From contig NZ_VWWV01000003.1 in assembly GCF_011752815.1 (NCBI RefSeq), forward strand, positions 186,001 to 250,000: a DNA stretch of 64,000 nt, written 5' to 3'. The notes beneath the pieces were generated by a model that was not told where the DNA came from, ran no database searches, and saw only the letters and a program-made list of their open reading frames with translations. Shown here in pieces: positions 25,648 to 35,141 of the stretch. Source of the stretch: Enterobacter sp. Cy-643. GTDB lineage: Bacteria > Pseudomonadota > Gammaproteobacteria > Enterobacterales > Enterobacteriaceae. Numbering within the stretch: position 1 is the stretch's first letter; each line of letters begins with the position of its first letter. The position numbers and the translations under genes were made by a program.

Positions 25648-26367
25648 TTACTCTTTGTCGCCCAGCAGGACGGATTCCAGAGCAATTTTGATCATGTCGT
25701 TGAAGGTAGTCTGACGCTCAGCGGCGGTAGTTTGCTCGTGAGTACGGATGTGGTCAGACACCGTGCAGATGGTCAGCGCTTTTGCACCGAACTCAGCCGC
25801 TACGCCGTAGATCCCGGCCGCTTCCATTTCCACACCCAGAATGCCGTATTTTTCCATCACGTCGAACATGGACGGATCTGGCGTGTAGAACAGGTCTGCG
25901 GAGAAGATGTTGCCCACGCGAGCGTCAACGCCCAGCGCTTTTGCCGCATCAACCGCGTTGCGAACCATATCGAAGTCCGCGATAGCCGCGAAGTCGTGAT
26001 CCTTGAAGCGCAGGCGGTTAACTTTAGAGTCAGTACACGCGCCCATACCGATAACCACGTCGCGCAGCTTAACGTCTGCACGAACCGCGCCGCAGGAACC
26101 CACGCGAATGATTTTCTTCACGCCGAAGTCGGTGATCAGCTCTTTAGCGTATATGGAGCAGGATGGGATACCCATGCCGTGGCCCATAACGGAGATCTTA
26201 CGGCCTTTGTAAGTCCCGGTGAAACCAAGCATGCCGCGCACGTTGTTCACTTCGCGCACGTCTTCCAGGAAAGTTTCCGCGATGTGCTTGGCGCGCAGCG
26301 GGTCACCCGGCATCAGTACTACGTCAGCGAAATCGCCCATTTCTGCGTTAATGTGTGGCGTAGCCAT
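25648..26367 (-). CDS. deoD: Purine nucleoside phosphorylase DeoD
   Basis: 239 residues as in E. coli. Hexameric PNP of the low-molecular-weight family: phosphate-binding [13 protein letters not shown] (about 20-32), RVGSCGAV (about 87-94) and the purine/ribose-site [16 protein letters not shown] and SDHIRTHE segments are all present. It splits purine (deoxy)nucleosides into base and (deoxy)ribose-1-phosphate in the cytoplasm. Last gene of deoCABD, 59 bp after deoB, followed by a strong terminator. Confidence 0.97.
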   Translation of the reverse strand: MATPHINAEMGDFADVVLMPGDPLRAKHIAETFLEDVREVNNVRGMLGFTGTYKGRKISVMGHGMGIPSCSIYAKELITDFGVKKIIRVGSCGAVRADVKLRDVVIGMGACTDSKVNRLRFKDHDFAAIADFDMVRNAVDAAKALGVDARVGNIFSADLFYTPDPSMFDVMEKYGILGVEMEAAGIYGVAAEFGAKALTICTVSDHIRTHEQTTAAERQTTFNDMIKIALESVLLGDKE

Positions 26368-26426
26368 TGTGTATTCCTTTATTTAAAAAGTTAGCAATCA
26401 GGCGGGCAACCGCCCGCCCAAAGGGA

Positions 26427-27686
<1,260 letters not shown>

Positions 27687-27702
27687 TCAGATCAGTATAC
27701 CG

Positions 27703-29025
27703 TTATTCGGTGATTCGGCGATAGACCGTTGGTGTTTCCTGCGGTGCTTTTTCGTCAATGCTGATTGCCGCTTTCACCGCCTTCGCGGCTTCCTGCCAGC
27801 TGGCTTCGTCTTTCGCGTGGATCACCGCCAGCGGACGTTCGCCGTCGATAGCGTCCCCCAGACGCGCCATATCGGTAAAGCCGACGCTGTAATCAATGGG
27901 GTCGGAAGCCTGACGACGACCGCCGCCCATCGACACCACCGCCATACCCAGCGCGCGAGTATCCATTGCCGAGACAAACCCGGACGCGTCGGCATATACC
28001 GCTTTGCTCAGCATTGCCGTTGGCAGGTACTTCGCATAATTCTCAACAAAGTCGCTCGGGCCTTTCTGGGCGGCAACCATTCGGCCAAATACTTCCGCCG
28101 CTTTGCCGTTGTCCAGCACTGCCTGAAGCTTCGCGCGGGCTTCAATCTCGTCTTTGGCAAGCTTGCCGGAAATCAGCATTTCCACGCACAGCGCCATCGT
28201 CACATCAAACAGACGCGGGTTACGGTATTCACCCGTGAGGAACTGTACCGCTTCACGAACTTCCACGGCGTTACCCGCGCTGGAAGCCAGCACCTGGTTC
28301 ATGTCCGTCAGCAGCGCGGTGGTCTTCACGCCTGCGCCGTTGGAAACGCCAACGATAGCCTCTGCCAGCTGGGCCGACAGCTCGTAAGTCGGCATAAATG
28401 CGCCGCTGCCTACTTTCACGTCCATCACCAGCGCATCCAGCCCTTCGGCCAGTTTTTTCGCCAGAATAGAAGCGGTGATCAGTGGGATGGAATCCACCGT
28501 CGCGGTAATGTCGCGGGTGGCATAAAAACGTTTGTCCGCCGGTGCCAGCGAGCTGGTCTGGCCGATGATGGCCACGCCGACGTCCTTAATAATGTCGCGG
28601 AAGCGGTTATCGTCCGGGAAGATATCGAAGCCCGGAATCGCCTCCAGCTTGTCCAGCGTCCCGCCGGTATGCCCCAGACCACGGCCTGAAATCATCGGCA
28701 CATAGCCTCCGCAGGCCGCTACCATTGGGCCAAGCATCAGCGAAGTGACATCCCCGACGCCGCCGGTGGAATGTTTATCCACAATCGGGCCGTTGAGGTT
28801 AAGGCTTTTCCAGTCCAGCACGGTGCCGGAATCCCGCATCGCCATTGTCAGCGACACCCTTTCCGGCATTGTCATGTCGTGGAAGAAAATGGTCATCGCC
28901 AGAGCAGCAATTTGCCCTTCAGAGACGGTGTTGTCGCGAATACCGTTGATAAAGAAGCGAATCTCTTCGTCGCTCAGTACCAGGCCATCACGTTTTTTAC
29001 GAATAATTTCTTGTGTGAGAAACAC
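27703..29025 (-). CDS. deoA: Thymidine phosphorylase DeoA
   Basis: 440 residues as in E. coli. It cleaves thymidine and deoxyuridine to base and deoxyribose-1-phosphate. The family signature [21 protein letters not shown] (about 113-133), the phosphate-binding KHSTGGVGD (about 84-92) and [14 protein letters not shown] are intact. Second gene of the operon. The 182-bp gap from deoC is unusually large because an ERIC element is inserted there. Confidence 0.97.
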   Translation of the reverse strand: MFLTQEIIRKKRDGLVLSDEEIRFFINGIRDNTVSEGQIAALAMTIFFHDMTMPERVSLTMAMRDSGTVLDWKSLNLNGPIVDKHSTGGVGDVTSLMLGPMVAACGGYVPMISGRGLGHTGGTLDKLEAIPGFDIFPDDNRFRDIIKDVGVAIIGQTSSLAPADKRFYATRDITATVDSIPLITASILAKKLAEGLDALVMDVKVGSGAFMPTYELSAQLAEAIVGVSNGAGVKTTALLTDMNQVLASSAGNAVEVREAVQFLTGEYRNPRLFDVTMALCVEMLISGKLAKDEIEARAKLQAVLDNGKAAEVFGRMVAAQKGPSDFVENYAKYLPTAMLSKAVYADASGFVSAMDTRALGMAVVSMGGGRRQASDPIDYSVGFTDMARLGDAIDGERPLAVIHAKDEASWQEAAKAVKAAISIDEKAPQETPTVYRRITE

Positions 29026-29054
29026 GGCAACCCCCTGGGAAATGCGGGTAAAGA

Positions 29055-29073
29055 GCGGCGGAAAACCCGCCGC
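29055..29073 (-). terminator. GC-rich hairpin in the deoC-deoA gap
   Basis: GCGGCGG and CCGCCGC (minus strand, 29055-29073) flank a 5-base loop and are followed by TCTTTACC. The T-run is weak and deoA starts 30 bases on, so it may be a partial terminator or an mRNA stability hairpin inside the operon. Confidence 0.4.
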
Positions 29074-29083
29074 AATTAAAGAT

Positions 29084-29206
29084 TACTCTGGATAATTCGA
29101 GTCGCAGGCCGAAGGCAAAAGAGCTCATCCTCAGTCACTTACTGAAGTAAGTCACTGGGGTAAGGGAGTGCAGCTAACGCACCTGCGGCTTGAAGCATGA
29201 CGAGTA
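29084..29206. repeat. ERIC (IRU) element between deoC and deoA
   Basis: A 123-bp palindromic element bounded by TACTCTGGATAATTCGAGT and GAAGCATGACGAGTA. The central core AAGTAAGTCACTGGGGTAAG matches the enterobacterial repetitive intergenic consensus (AAGTAAGTGACTGGGGTGAG), including the ACTTACTGAAGTAAGT stem. It begins one base past the deoC stop codon and lies within the deoCABD transcript. Full-length ERIC is 127 bp, so this copy is nearly complete. Confidence 0.88.
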
Positions 29207-29207
29207 A

Positions 29208-29987
29208 TTAGTAGCTGCTGGCGCTTTTGCCGTCCCCATGGCCCAGCGCTTTCAGCAGGCTGGCTAACAGGCTGGATGCCCCGAAACGGTAATGGCGAGA
29301 GTCGGCCCAGTCGGCACCGAACAGGTCATCAGCGATAGCAAGGAACTGCGCGGCATCTTCAGCGGAGCGAACGCCACCGGCTGGTTTGAAGCCTACGGTT
29401 TTCTCCACGCCCATATCGCGGATCACTTCCATCATGATGCGAGCGCTTTCCGGCGTGGCGTTAACCGGCACTTTACCGGTCGAGGTTTTGATAAAGTCGG
29501 CACCGGCTTTAATCGCGATAGTAGACGCTTTGCGAATCAGCTCTTCGGTCTTCAACTCGCCGGTTTCGATGATCACTTTCAGCAGTACGTTAGCGCTGGC
29601 GCAGGCGTCTTTACACGCTTTCACCAGATCAAAGCCAACCTGCTCGTTACCGGCAATCAGCGCCCGGTATGGGAAGACCACGTCCACTTCGTCTGCACCG
29701 TAAGCGATAGCGGCGCGAGTTTCTGCCAGCGCGATGTCGATATCGTCATTACCGTGCGGGAAGTTGGTCACGGTCGCAATGCGGATGTCCGGGGTGCCCT
29801 GCTCTTTGAGGGTTTTACGGGCAACAGGGATAAAGCGCGGGTAGATACAAATCGCAGCGGTGTTGCCGACTGGGGTTTTCGCCTGATGGCACAGAGCGAT
29901 GACTTTCTCGTTAGTGTCATCGTCGTTCAGGGTAGTCAGATCCATCAGTTTCAGCGCACGCAGGCTGCTTTGGGTTAAATCGGTCAT
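29208..29987 (-). CDS. deoC: Deoxyribose-phosphate aldolase DeoC
   Basis: The ATG at 29985-29987 gives [25 protein letters not shown] and a 259-residue protein, as in E. coli; a start five codons upstream is also open but lacks support. Class I aldolase that splits 2-deoxyribose-5-phosphate into glyceraldehyde-3-phosphate and acetaldehyde. The Schiff-base lysine is Lys167 in [11 protein letters not shown], with Asp102 and Lys201-type residues (VGFKPAGGV) conserved. First gene of deoCABD. Confidence 0.97.
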   Translation of the reverse strand: MTDLTQSSLRALKLMDLTTLNDDDTNEKVIALCHQAKTPVGNTAAICIYPRFIPVARKTLKEQGTPDIRIATVTNFPHGNDDIDIALAETRAAIAYGADEVDVVFPYRALIAGNEQVGFDLVKACKDACASANVLLKVIIETGELKTEELIRKASTIAIKAGADFIKTSTGKVPVNATPESARIMMEVIRDMGVEKTVGFKPAGGVRSAEDAAQFLAIADDLFGADWADSRHYRFGASSLLASLLKALGHGDGKSASSY

Positions 29988-30126
29988 AACGCTCTCCAAC
30001 AAAAGGGAAATAAGTCTCCGGCCTGGAAACTCAACACGTTGGAGCGGACTTGGTTCCTTGAAGAAGAGTGGTCACCTGGGTCACCCTCACGTTGAGATCC
30101 TTCTCACCGCACATTGCCGGTTGCAA

Positions 30127-30142
30127 TGTTAGAATTCTAACA
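30127..30142. promoter_or_regulatory. DeoR operator at deoP
   Basis: TGTTAGAATTCTAACA is a perfect 16-bp palindrome, the DeoR operator type of E. coli. The minus-strand sequence TAGAAT inside it (30134-30139) can serve as the -10 box of the deo promoter. It is 140 bp upstream of the deoC start codon. Confidence 0.88.
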
Positions 30143-30161
30143 CTCACCACCGATGCAATTT

Positions 30162-30231
30162 TGTGTCTCGCCTCACAAAAGCCAAAGCATGAATTGCAAG
30201 CTTTCATAGAGTATATGTGATTAAAGGAACA
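30162..30231. promoter_or_regulatory. Tandem CRP sites of deoP2 (with probable CytR site between)
   Basis: TGTGTCTCGCCTCACA (30162-30177) and, on the minus strand, TGTTCCTTTAATCACA (30216-30231) fit TGTGA-N6-TCACA with one and two mismatches. Their centres are 54 bp apart, as for the two CRP sites of E. coli deoP2 (53 bp, about -40 and -93). TTGCAA-type CytR half-sites are seen at 30154-30159 and 30194-30199. This implies CRP activation with CytR antagonism. Confidence 0.7.
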
Positions 30232-30260
30232 AAATAACGCGCTAAATTGCGCCGGGATGC

Positions 30261-30289
30261 AAGAAAATGGCTGGCAGGGCGCCAGCCAT
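30261..30289 (-). terminator. Terminator of the nucleoside transporter gene
   Basis: On the minus strand ATGGCTGGC (30281-30289 complement) pairs with GCCAGCCAT (30267-30275 complement) over a 5-base loop, followed by TTTCTT. Confidence 0.8.
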
Positions 30290-30303
30290 CGGTTACCGCT
30301 TAA

Positions 30304-30319
30304 TGTTATAATTATAACA
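30304..30319. promoter_or_regulatory. Second DeoR-type operator
   Basis: TGTTATAATTATAACA is a perfect 16-bp palindrome differing from the operator at 30127 only in the symmetrical pair flanking the AATT core. The two are 177 bp apart. It lies between the transporter stop codon (30333) and its terminator (30261-30289). In E. coli, DeoR represses by looping between distant operators, which this could serve. Confidence 0.65.
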
Positions 30320-30332
30320 TTTCTATTGCAGT

Positions 30333-31610
30333 TTACAGCGCCAGGAAAAGCCCGGCGATGGTGGCGCTCATCAGGTTAGACAGCGTCCCCGCCGCCACGG
30401 CCTTCATGCCCAGCTGAGCCACATCGTGCCGGCGGTTTGGCGCCATGCTGCCCAGCCCGCCAATCAGAATGGCGATAGAGGAAAGGTTAGCAAATCCACA
30501 CAGCGCGAAGGAGATAATTGCTTTGGTATGGCCGGACAGCACCTGCAGACCCGCCGCGGCCACTTCGGCATCATCCTTCAGGTAAGCGCCGAAGTTCAGA
30601 TAAGCTACGAACTCGTTGATGATAAGCTTCTGGCCGATAAACGATCCTGCCACCATCGCCTCGCTCCACGGCACGCCAATCAGCCAGGCAACCGGAGAGA
30701 ACACCCAGCCCAATATCAGCTCCAGCGAGAGCTGCGGATAGTTGAACCAGCCACCGATGCCGGACAACATGCCGTTCAGCAGGGCAATCAGCGCGACAAA
30801 CGCCAGCAGCATTGCCCCGACATTCAGCGCCAGCTGCATCCCGGAGGCCGCGCCCGAGGCCGCCGCATCCAGCACGTTAGCCGGGCGATCGGGATCGTTT
30901 TTCATCGACTCCAGTTCCGGGGCGTCATTCGGGGTTTCCGTTTCAGGCAACATTATCTTGGCAAACAGCAGCCCGCCTGGCGCGGCCATAAAGGACGCGG
31001 CAATCAGGTATTCCAGCGGCACGCCCATCTGCGCGTAGCCCGCCAGCACGGAGCCCGCCACGGAGGCAAGGCCACCGCACATCACGGCAAACAGCTCAGA
31101 GCGCGTCATGGTCGAGATGTAAGGGCGAACCACAAGCGGCGCTTCGGTTTGGCCAACGAAAATATTCGCCGTCGCCGACAAGGATTCAGTGCGCGAGGTT
31201 TTCAATACCTTACGCAGGCCGCCGCCGAGGATACGGATCACTAACTGCATCACACCAAGGTAGTAAAGCACGGCGATAAGCGAGGAGAAGAAGACAATAA
31301 TCGGCAGGACGCGCAGCGCAAAGATAAAGCCGCCGCCGCCAAAAACTTCGAACATTTTGTCAGAAACCAGCCCGCCAAACAGGAAGGAGATCCCTGAGTT
31401 GCCGTAGGCGATGACGTTAGCCACCCCTTCAGACATCGCGAGCAGGACTTTACGCCCGACCGGGACATAAAGGATCAGCGCCCCGATACCAATCTGGATA
31501 AGCCACGCGCCAATGACGGTACGCAGGTTGATCGCCTTGCGGTTGCTGGAAAGTAAAACGGCGATCAGCAGCAGTGCCACCATGCCGATCAATCCCATGA
31601 GTATTTGCAT
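30333..31610 (-). CDS. NupC-family concentrative nucleoside transporter
   Basis: 425-residue inner-membrane protein of the CNT family (NupC, NupX, PsuT). It has about ten hydrophobic segments and the family motifs [15 protein letters not shown] (about 152-166) and the C-terminal [17 protein letters not shown]. It imports nucleosides with protons or sodium. It is closer in type to NupX/PsuT than to NupC; I cannot assign its substrate range. Here it precedes deoCABD in the position held by yjjI-yjjW in K-12, and it shares control sites with the operon, so it probably supplies nucleosides to the Deo enzymes. Confidence 0.9.
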   Translation of the reverse strand: MQILMGLIGMVALLLIAVLLSSNRKAINLRTVIGAWLIQIGIGALILYVPVGRKVLLAMSEGVANVIAYGNSGISFLFGGLVSDKMFEVFGGGGFIFALRVLPIIVFFSSLIAVLYYLGVMQLVIRILGGGLRKVLKTSRTESLSATANIFVGQTEAPLVVRPYISTMTRSELFAVMCGGLASVAGSVLAGYAQMGVPLEYLIAASFMAAPGGLLFAKIMLPETETPNDAPELESMKNDPDRPANVLDAAASGAASGMQLALNVGAMLLAFVALIALLNGMLSGIGGWFNYPQLSLELILGWVFSPVAWLIGVPWSEAMVAGSFIGQKLIINEFVAYLNFGAYLKDDAEVAAAGLQVLSGHTKAIISFALCGFANLSSIAILIGGLGSMAPNRRHDVAQLGMKAVAAGTLSNLMSATIAGLFLAL

Positions 31611-31672
31611 ACAGTATCCCTGTGTATCAACTGGAAAGATTCGGGCTTTAGCAGCCCCTTTTAAGCGCGCGG

Positions 31673-31678
31673 ATTATA
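31673..31678 (-). promoter_or_regulatory. Candidate -10 box of the transporter gene
   Basis: Minus-strand TATAAT, a perfect -10 hexamer, 63 bp upstream of the transporter ATG. No good -35 is present (GCACTT-like), which fits an activator-dependent promoter. Confidence 0.5.
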
Positions 31679-31749
31679 ACCACAGGGGCGAGAAAAGTGC
31701 CGGAGTAATCACGTGTAGGACGAAATGTATAGAAACATTTACATAGTAA

Positions 31750-31765
31750 GGTGAGAGGCATCACA
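31750..31765. promoter_or_regulatory. Candidate CRP site of the transporter promoter
   Basis: GGTGA-GAGGCA-TCACA matches TGTGA-N6-TCACA at 9 of 10 positions. If the TATAAT at 31673-31678 is the -10 box, the site is centred close to -91, one of the helical phases at which CRP activates. It is equally close to the yjjV stop, so its target is inferred. Confidence 0.45.
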
Positions 31766-31781
31766 CTTTGAGCGTGACTCA

Positions 31782-32558
31782 TTAGAAAGCAAATAATTCG
31801 TCTGCGTTGTTTTTCAAGGCATTAGCAATGATTTCTGCGGGCTCCGGGCGCAATTCACACAGCGCGTCGAAGACTTTTGCAGCACGCTCCGGGCGGTTGG
31901 GCTGCCCCTGCCAGCCGTTCAGCGGCATATCCGGCGCATCGGTTTCCAGCAACAGCGATGAAAGCGGTAGCCGGGCCATCACATCCCGGGTTTTGCTGGC
32001 CCGGGGATAGGTGATGGTGCCACCGACGCCAATGCGATAGCCCATCGCAATAAAACGCTCCGCCTGCTGCAAACTCCCGGCATAACCATGCACCACGCCG
32101 GTCCTGGATAAATTGTGGCGCTTCAGGTGCAGCGCCAGCTTGTCGTGGGTTCGACGGGAATGAAGCAGCACCGGCAGATCGTAACGCTTCGCCAGCTTCA
32201 GCTGCTCGGTGAGGATAAACTCCTGCCTGTCGAACTGCGGATCTTCGCGATAAAGATCCAGCCCAATCTCACCGATGGCGATCAGTTTTTCAGGCTTTTG
32301 CCGCAAAAGATCTTCCAGCTCGGCCAGGCCCGTTTCATCATGCTTTTCAATCACAATCGGGTGCATACCCAGGGCGGCATAAAGTGCCGGGTACTTCTGC
32401 GCGAGCGCGAGTACGCGACTGAAACGTCCCGCTTCTATTGCAGGCACAATGATTTTACGAACTCCGGCCTCAGCGGCCAGGGCGAGGCTGTGCTCTTCAT
32501 CCCCGGTGAAGGGGGGAAAATCAAAGTGGCAATGGGTGTCGTAGAACGTAAAACTCAC
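31782..32558 (-). CDS. yjjV: TatD-family metal-dependent hydrolase YjjV
   Basis: 258 residues (E. coli 259). TIM-barrel amidohydrolase with the metal ligands of TatD nucleases: DTHCHFD at residues 8-14, an acidic ligand in AIGEIGLDLY, His in LLHSRRTHD, His in VVHGYAG and Asp in LLLETDAPDMP. Probably a 3'-5' DNase or similar hydrolase in the cytoplasm. Its start overlaps the yjjU stop by 4 nt, so the two are co-translated. Confidence 0.94.
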   Translation of the reverse strand: MSFTFYDTHCHFDFPPFTGDEEHSLALAAEAGVRKIIVPAIEAGRFSRVLALAQKYPALYAALGMHPIVIEKHDETGLAELEDLLRQKPEKLIAIGEIGLDLYREDPQFDRQEFILTEQLKLAKRYDLPVLLHSRRTHDKLALHLKRHNLSRTGVVHGYAGSLQQAERFIAMGYRIGVGGTITYPRASKTRDVMARLPLSSLLLETDAPDMPLNGWQGQPNRPERAAKVFDALCELRPEPAEIIANALKNNADELFAF

Positions 32559-33628
32559 GCAAGATCCTCATTATCAAACGCAGCATCATTCGCCTGCAGG
32601 GCAGGGCTAATCGGCTTAACCAGCGATTCGTTTGCCGCCGCCGCAGGAGGAATCACCAACGGGCCGGGCGTATTAATGCGCGGCAAATGGCGCCTTAACG
32701 GCGGCTTAGCCACCAACAGCTTGCCAATGGTCGCCAGGAAATAGCGTCCGCACAAGCGCCCTGTTTGATAATCCGCCGTCAATGAAGGCAGGCGGCTGCC
32801 GAGCGCGCTGCTTAACAGCGCTTTCGGGGGATAAATCTCGAAGATTCTCAGTTTACCCGGCGGCTTCTCAATGAAGCTTTGGATCTCCCGATAGCTTTCC
32901 TCGTGATGCTGCACCAGATTCAACAGCGGCTGCAGACTGCTGTCGCCCAGCCAGCGTTCCATATGTTTGAACCATTGCGGCGTGTAGTACATCTGTGAAG
33001 GTACGGTGCGAATAACCACCAGCGTATCCGCTCCGCGATTAACCGCTTCCCGCACCGGCACCGCATCGCTGATGCCGCCGTCCTGATAGCTGACGCCGTC
33101 AATATCCACGCCCGAACGGTAAAAACCGGGAATGGCACTGGAAGCTTTCAGCAAATTTAGCCAGGTATCCGCGGTCGGCGAAAAGTAATTCGCCGCATAG
33201 TCATCACTGCGGCAGGCACACATAAAGAACTCTTTTCCCTGCTCAAACAACGGGTCGGCGCTGGACATCGACAGCGGTAATCTGGCTGCGGTCGATTCAA
33301 TCAGCCAGTCAAGGTCGATCAGGTGCCCTCCGCGCGCGAAGCGGAGCGGATTGAAGAAATCCCTCGTCGTCGTAAAGCGCGTGATAACGCGGCGCGCGTA
33401 TCCCGGCTGGTTACAAACGTAAGCGGAGAGATTCTGTGCCCCGGCGGAGGTGCCAAGGAACAAATCAAAGGGGTTGAATTCCGCGCGCATAAATTCGTCC
33501 AGAACCCCGGCCGTAAAGATCCCGCGCTGCCCGCCCCCTTCACAAATCAGAGCGAGTTTTCCAGGACGAAAAGGTTTAGTCGCCAGCGGCGCAATATTAC
33601 CGAGCGTAACGGGTATACGATTTCCCAC
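32555..33628 (-). CDS. yjjU: Patatin-like phospholipase YjjU
   Basis: The GTG at 33626-33628, preceded by AGGAAAG at a good distance, gives 357 residues starting MGNRIPVTLGNIAPL. That matches E. coli YjjU in length and start; the open frame continues 39 codons upstream but without similarity. The patatin-type catalytic elements are present: GGGQRG oxyanion loop, GTSAGAQN with the nucleophile Ser, and DGG (YQDGGISDAVPV) with the catalytic Asp. Probable lipid acyl hydrolase of unknown substrate. Co-translated with yjjV. Confidence 0.93.
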   Translation of the reverse strand: MGNRIPVTLGNIAPLATKPFRPGKLALICEGGGQRGIFTAGVLDEFMRAEFNPFDLFLGTSAGAQNLSAYVCNQPGYARRVITRFTTTRDFFNPLRFARGGHLIDLDWLIESTAARLPLSMSSADPLFEQGKEFFMCACRSDDYAANYFSPTADTWLNLLKASSAIPGFYRSGVDIDGVSYQDGGISDAVPVREAVNRGADTLVVIRTVPSQMYYTPQWFKHMERWLGDSSLQPLLNLVQHHEESYREIQSFIEKPPGKLRIFEIYPPKALLSSALGSRLPSLTADYQTGRLCGRYFLATIGKLLVAKPPLRRHLPRINTPGPLVIPPAAAANESLVKPISPALQANDAAFDNEDLA

Positions 33629-33696
33629 CCTGCTTTCCTGAATTCTGTTGTTGTGAGTTTCTACCCTATACCCATAGCGCGCTAAGTAAAACGGCG

Positions 33697-33884
33697 AAAG
33701 CCAGTCACGAGGACTGGCTTGAGGTTGCTGACAAGAGGGGAACACGCGTGGTTTTCCCTCTTTGTGGTGAGCAGCCGAAAATCAATAAATTGATTTTCCT
33801 GTTTTTTTTAACGAGCCGTCTGGTATTTCTTTTCTGTCGACAGCGGTTTGTCGACAGTATAAAGCCAGTCACGAGGGCTGGCTT
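33697..33884. repeat. Direct pair of hairpin repeats between yjjU and ytjA
   Basis: A 24-base unit (AAAGCCAGTCACGAGG followed by RCTGGCTT) occurs at 33697-33720 and 33861-33884, identical except for one base (A or G at the R position). Each unit forms a stem of AAGCCAG / CTGGCTT. The right copy is followed by TTTTCTTTT on the plus strand. On the minus strand it can end ytjA transcription. Confidence 0.7.
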
Positions 33885-33919
33885 TTCTTTTGTATCGGCA
33901 TGTTACCCAATGAGTGTTG

Positions 33920-34081
33920 CTAAGGACGTCTGCGCCCCATAAACAGGCTGACCAGGAACAGAATGATCCCGACGATAAAGACAATTTTTGCAGCACCTGC
34001 TGCGGTACCCGCCAGACCACCGAAGCCCAGGGCCGCAGCAATCAACGCTATTACCAGAAAAATAATGCCCCAACGAAACAT
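33920..34081 (-). CDS. ytjA: Small membrane protein YtjA (DUF1328)
   Basis: 53 residues, starting [25 protein letters not shown] and ending LFMGRRRP, the same length as E. coli YtjA. Two hydrophobic segments (about 5-25 and 33-48) separated by a Gly/Ala-rich stretch ([13 protein letters not shown]) mark it as an inner-membrane DUF1328 protein. Function unknown; in E. coli it is grouped with osmY in stress-induced expression. A good ribosome-binding site (AAGGAGAG) precedes the ATG. Confidence 0.93.
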   Translation of the reverse strand: MFRWGIIFLVIALIAAALGFGGLAGTAAGAAKIVFIVGIILFLVSLFMGRRRP

Positions 34082-34214
34082 AGACTCTCCTTAACCATAG
34101 TTAACCTTATCGCTTCTTCACGGGCTCCGAATGACTAACCCGCAGGCGATAATGTGTAAGGGTGGTGCTTATCGCTTCCCGGCACGCGTCCAGAAAGCCA
34201 TTTTGGGTGCTGCT

Positions 34215-34826
34215 TTACTTCACTTTCAGATCGTTTTTAACGCTTTTTACGCCTTCGACAGCCTTGGCAATGCTTTCAGCCTTCTCAGACTGGGCGGTGG
34301 ACTTCACCTCACCGGACAGCTGAACCACACCGTCAGTGGTTTCTACTTTTATATGGCGCGACGGCACAATGCTGTCTGCCAACAATTTCGCTTTGATCTC
34401 GCTGGTCGTGGCCGCATCACCGGCATAGCCTTTAACCGACTGTGTTTTCACGTCGCGAACGTGAAGTTTGTCGCTCACCGAGGTGACGCCTTCCACTTTT
34501 TTCGCCGTGGCGACGGCCTGCTCGGCCTGAGCCTGGCTCTCAACAAAACCGCTCAGGGTGACCACTTTATTGTCGGTTTTGACCGAGATATCGGTACTTT
34601 TGATGTTTTTATCGTCAACCAGGGCTGCTTTAACTTTTGCTGTGATGCCGCTGTCGTCCATGAAATTACCGACTTTCGTCATGGAGCTATCGATTTTTTT
34701 CCCTGCACTATCGGCGGTAGATTCCGTTTTATTAAGCAGAGTGTCTTCCGCAAAGGCGCTGGTGCTCGCCAGTACAGAACCCAACACAACCGCCAGCAGA
34801 GTTTTTGAAATCTTAGTCGTAGTCAT
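34215..34826 (-). CDS. osmY: Osmotically inducible periplasmic protein OsmY
   Basis: 203 residues (E. coli 201). An N-terminal signal peptide (about 1-27, ending SAFAE) is followed by two BON domains (about 55-125 and 135-203), each with the pattern [21 protein letters not shown] or [22 protein letters not shown] periplasmic stress chaperone-like protein under RpoS control in E. coli. The upstream region contains the sigma-S-type promoter sequence known from E. coli osmY. Confidence 0.96.
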   Translation of the reverse strand: MTTTKISKTLLAVVLGSVLASTSAFAEDTLLNKTESTADSAGKKIDSSMTKVGNFMDDSGITAKVKAALVDDKNIKSTDISVKTDNKVVTLSGFVESQAQAEQAVATAKKVEGVTSVSDKLHVRDVKTQSVKGYAGDAATTSEIKAKLLADSIVPSRHIKVETTDGVVQLSGEVKSTAQSEKAESIAKAVEGVKSVKNDLKVK

Positions 34827-34984
34827 CGATTAATTCCTGTAGGTTTGCTCATCATTTGAGCTTTCTCGTTTCCCGTAAGCTGAAAAAAATCAGCTATTAA
34901 TATTGAGATGACCTGAGAAACGCTAACAAGACACCAGAAATTGATTAGTTTCCGGAGCTTTCATCCAATAAAAATGTCATCACT

Positions 34985-35010
34985 TTGTTAAATATAGATC
35001 ACAATCATAA
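34985..35010 (-). promoter_or_regulatory. osmY promoter (sigma-S type) with CRP-like site
   Basis: The minus strand reads TTGTGATCTATATTTAACAA, identical to the stretch over the E. coli osmY promoter as I recall it. CTATATT (34991-34997) is the sigma-S-type -10. The overlapping TGTGATCTATATTTAACA has a good left CRP half-site, agreeing with CRP repression of osmY in E. coli. Confidence 0.7.
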
Positions 35011-35109
35011 AAGTGCATGACGTGTTGATGGAAAAAGCAGCAATGGCGCAGGATTAGCGGGAAATTAAGAGGATTCTGCAAGAGATTCAAAAGATAGGGA
35101 AAGTGAGAA

Positions 35110-35131
35110 GAGCGCGACGAACGCCGCGCTC
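35110..35131 (-). terminator. Terminator after prfC
   Basis: GAGCGCG and CGCGCTC pair around an 8-base loop, followed on the minus strand by TTCTCACTTT. It begins 11 bases past the prfC stop. Confidence 0.65.
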
Positions 35132-35141
35132 TGACTGGCAA

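Larger units (their letters stand above)
34827..35141. other. osmY control region and prfC 3' end
   Basis: 315 bases without a gene. The prfC terminator hairpin is at 35110-35131 and the osmY promoter at 34985-35010. The A+T-rich stretch 34850-34980 is the osmY leader. I see no additional ORF. Confidence 0.6.
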
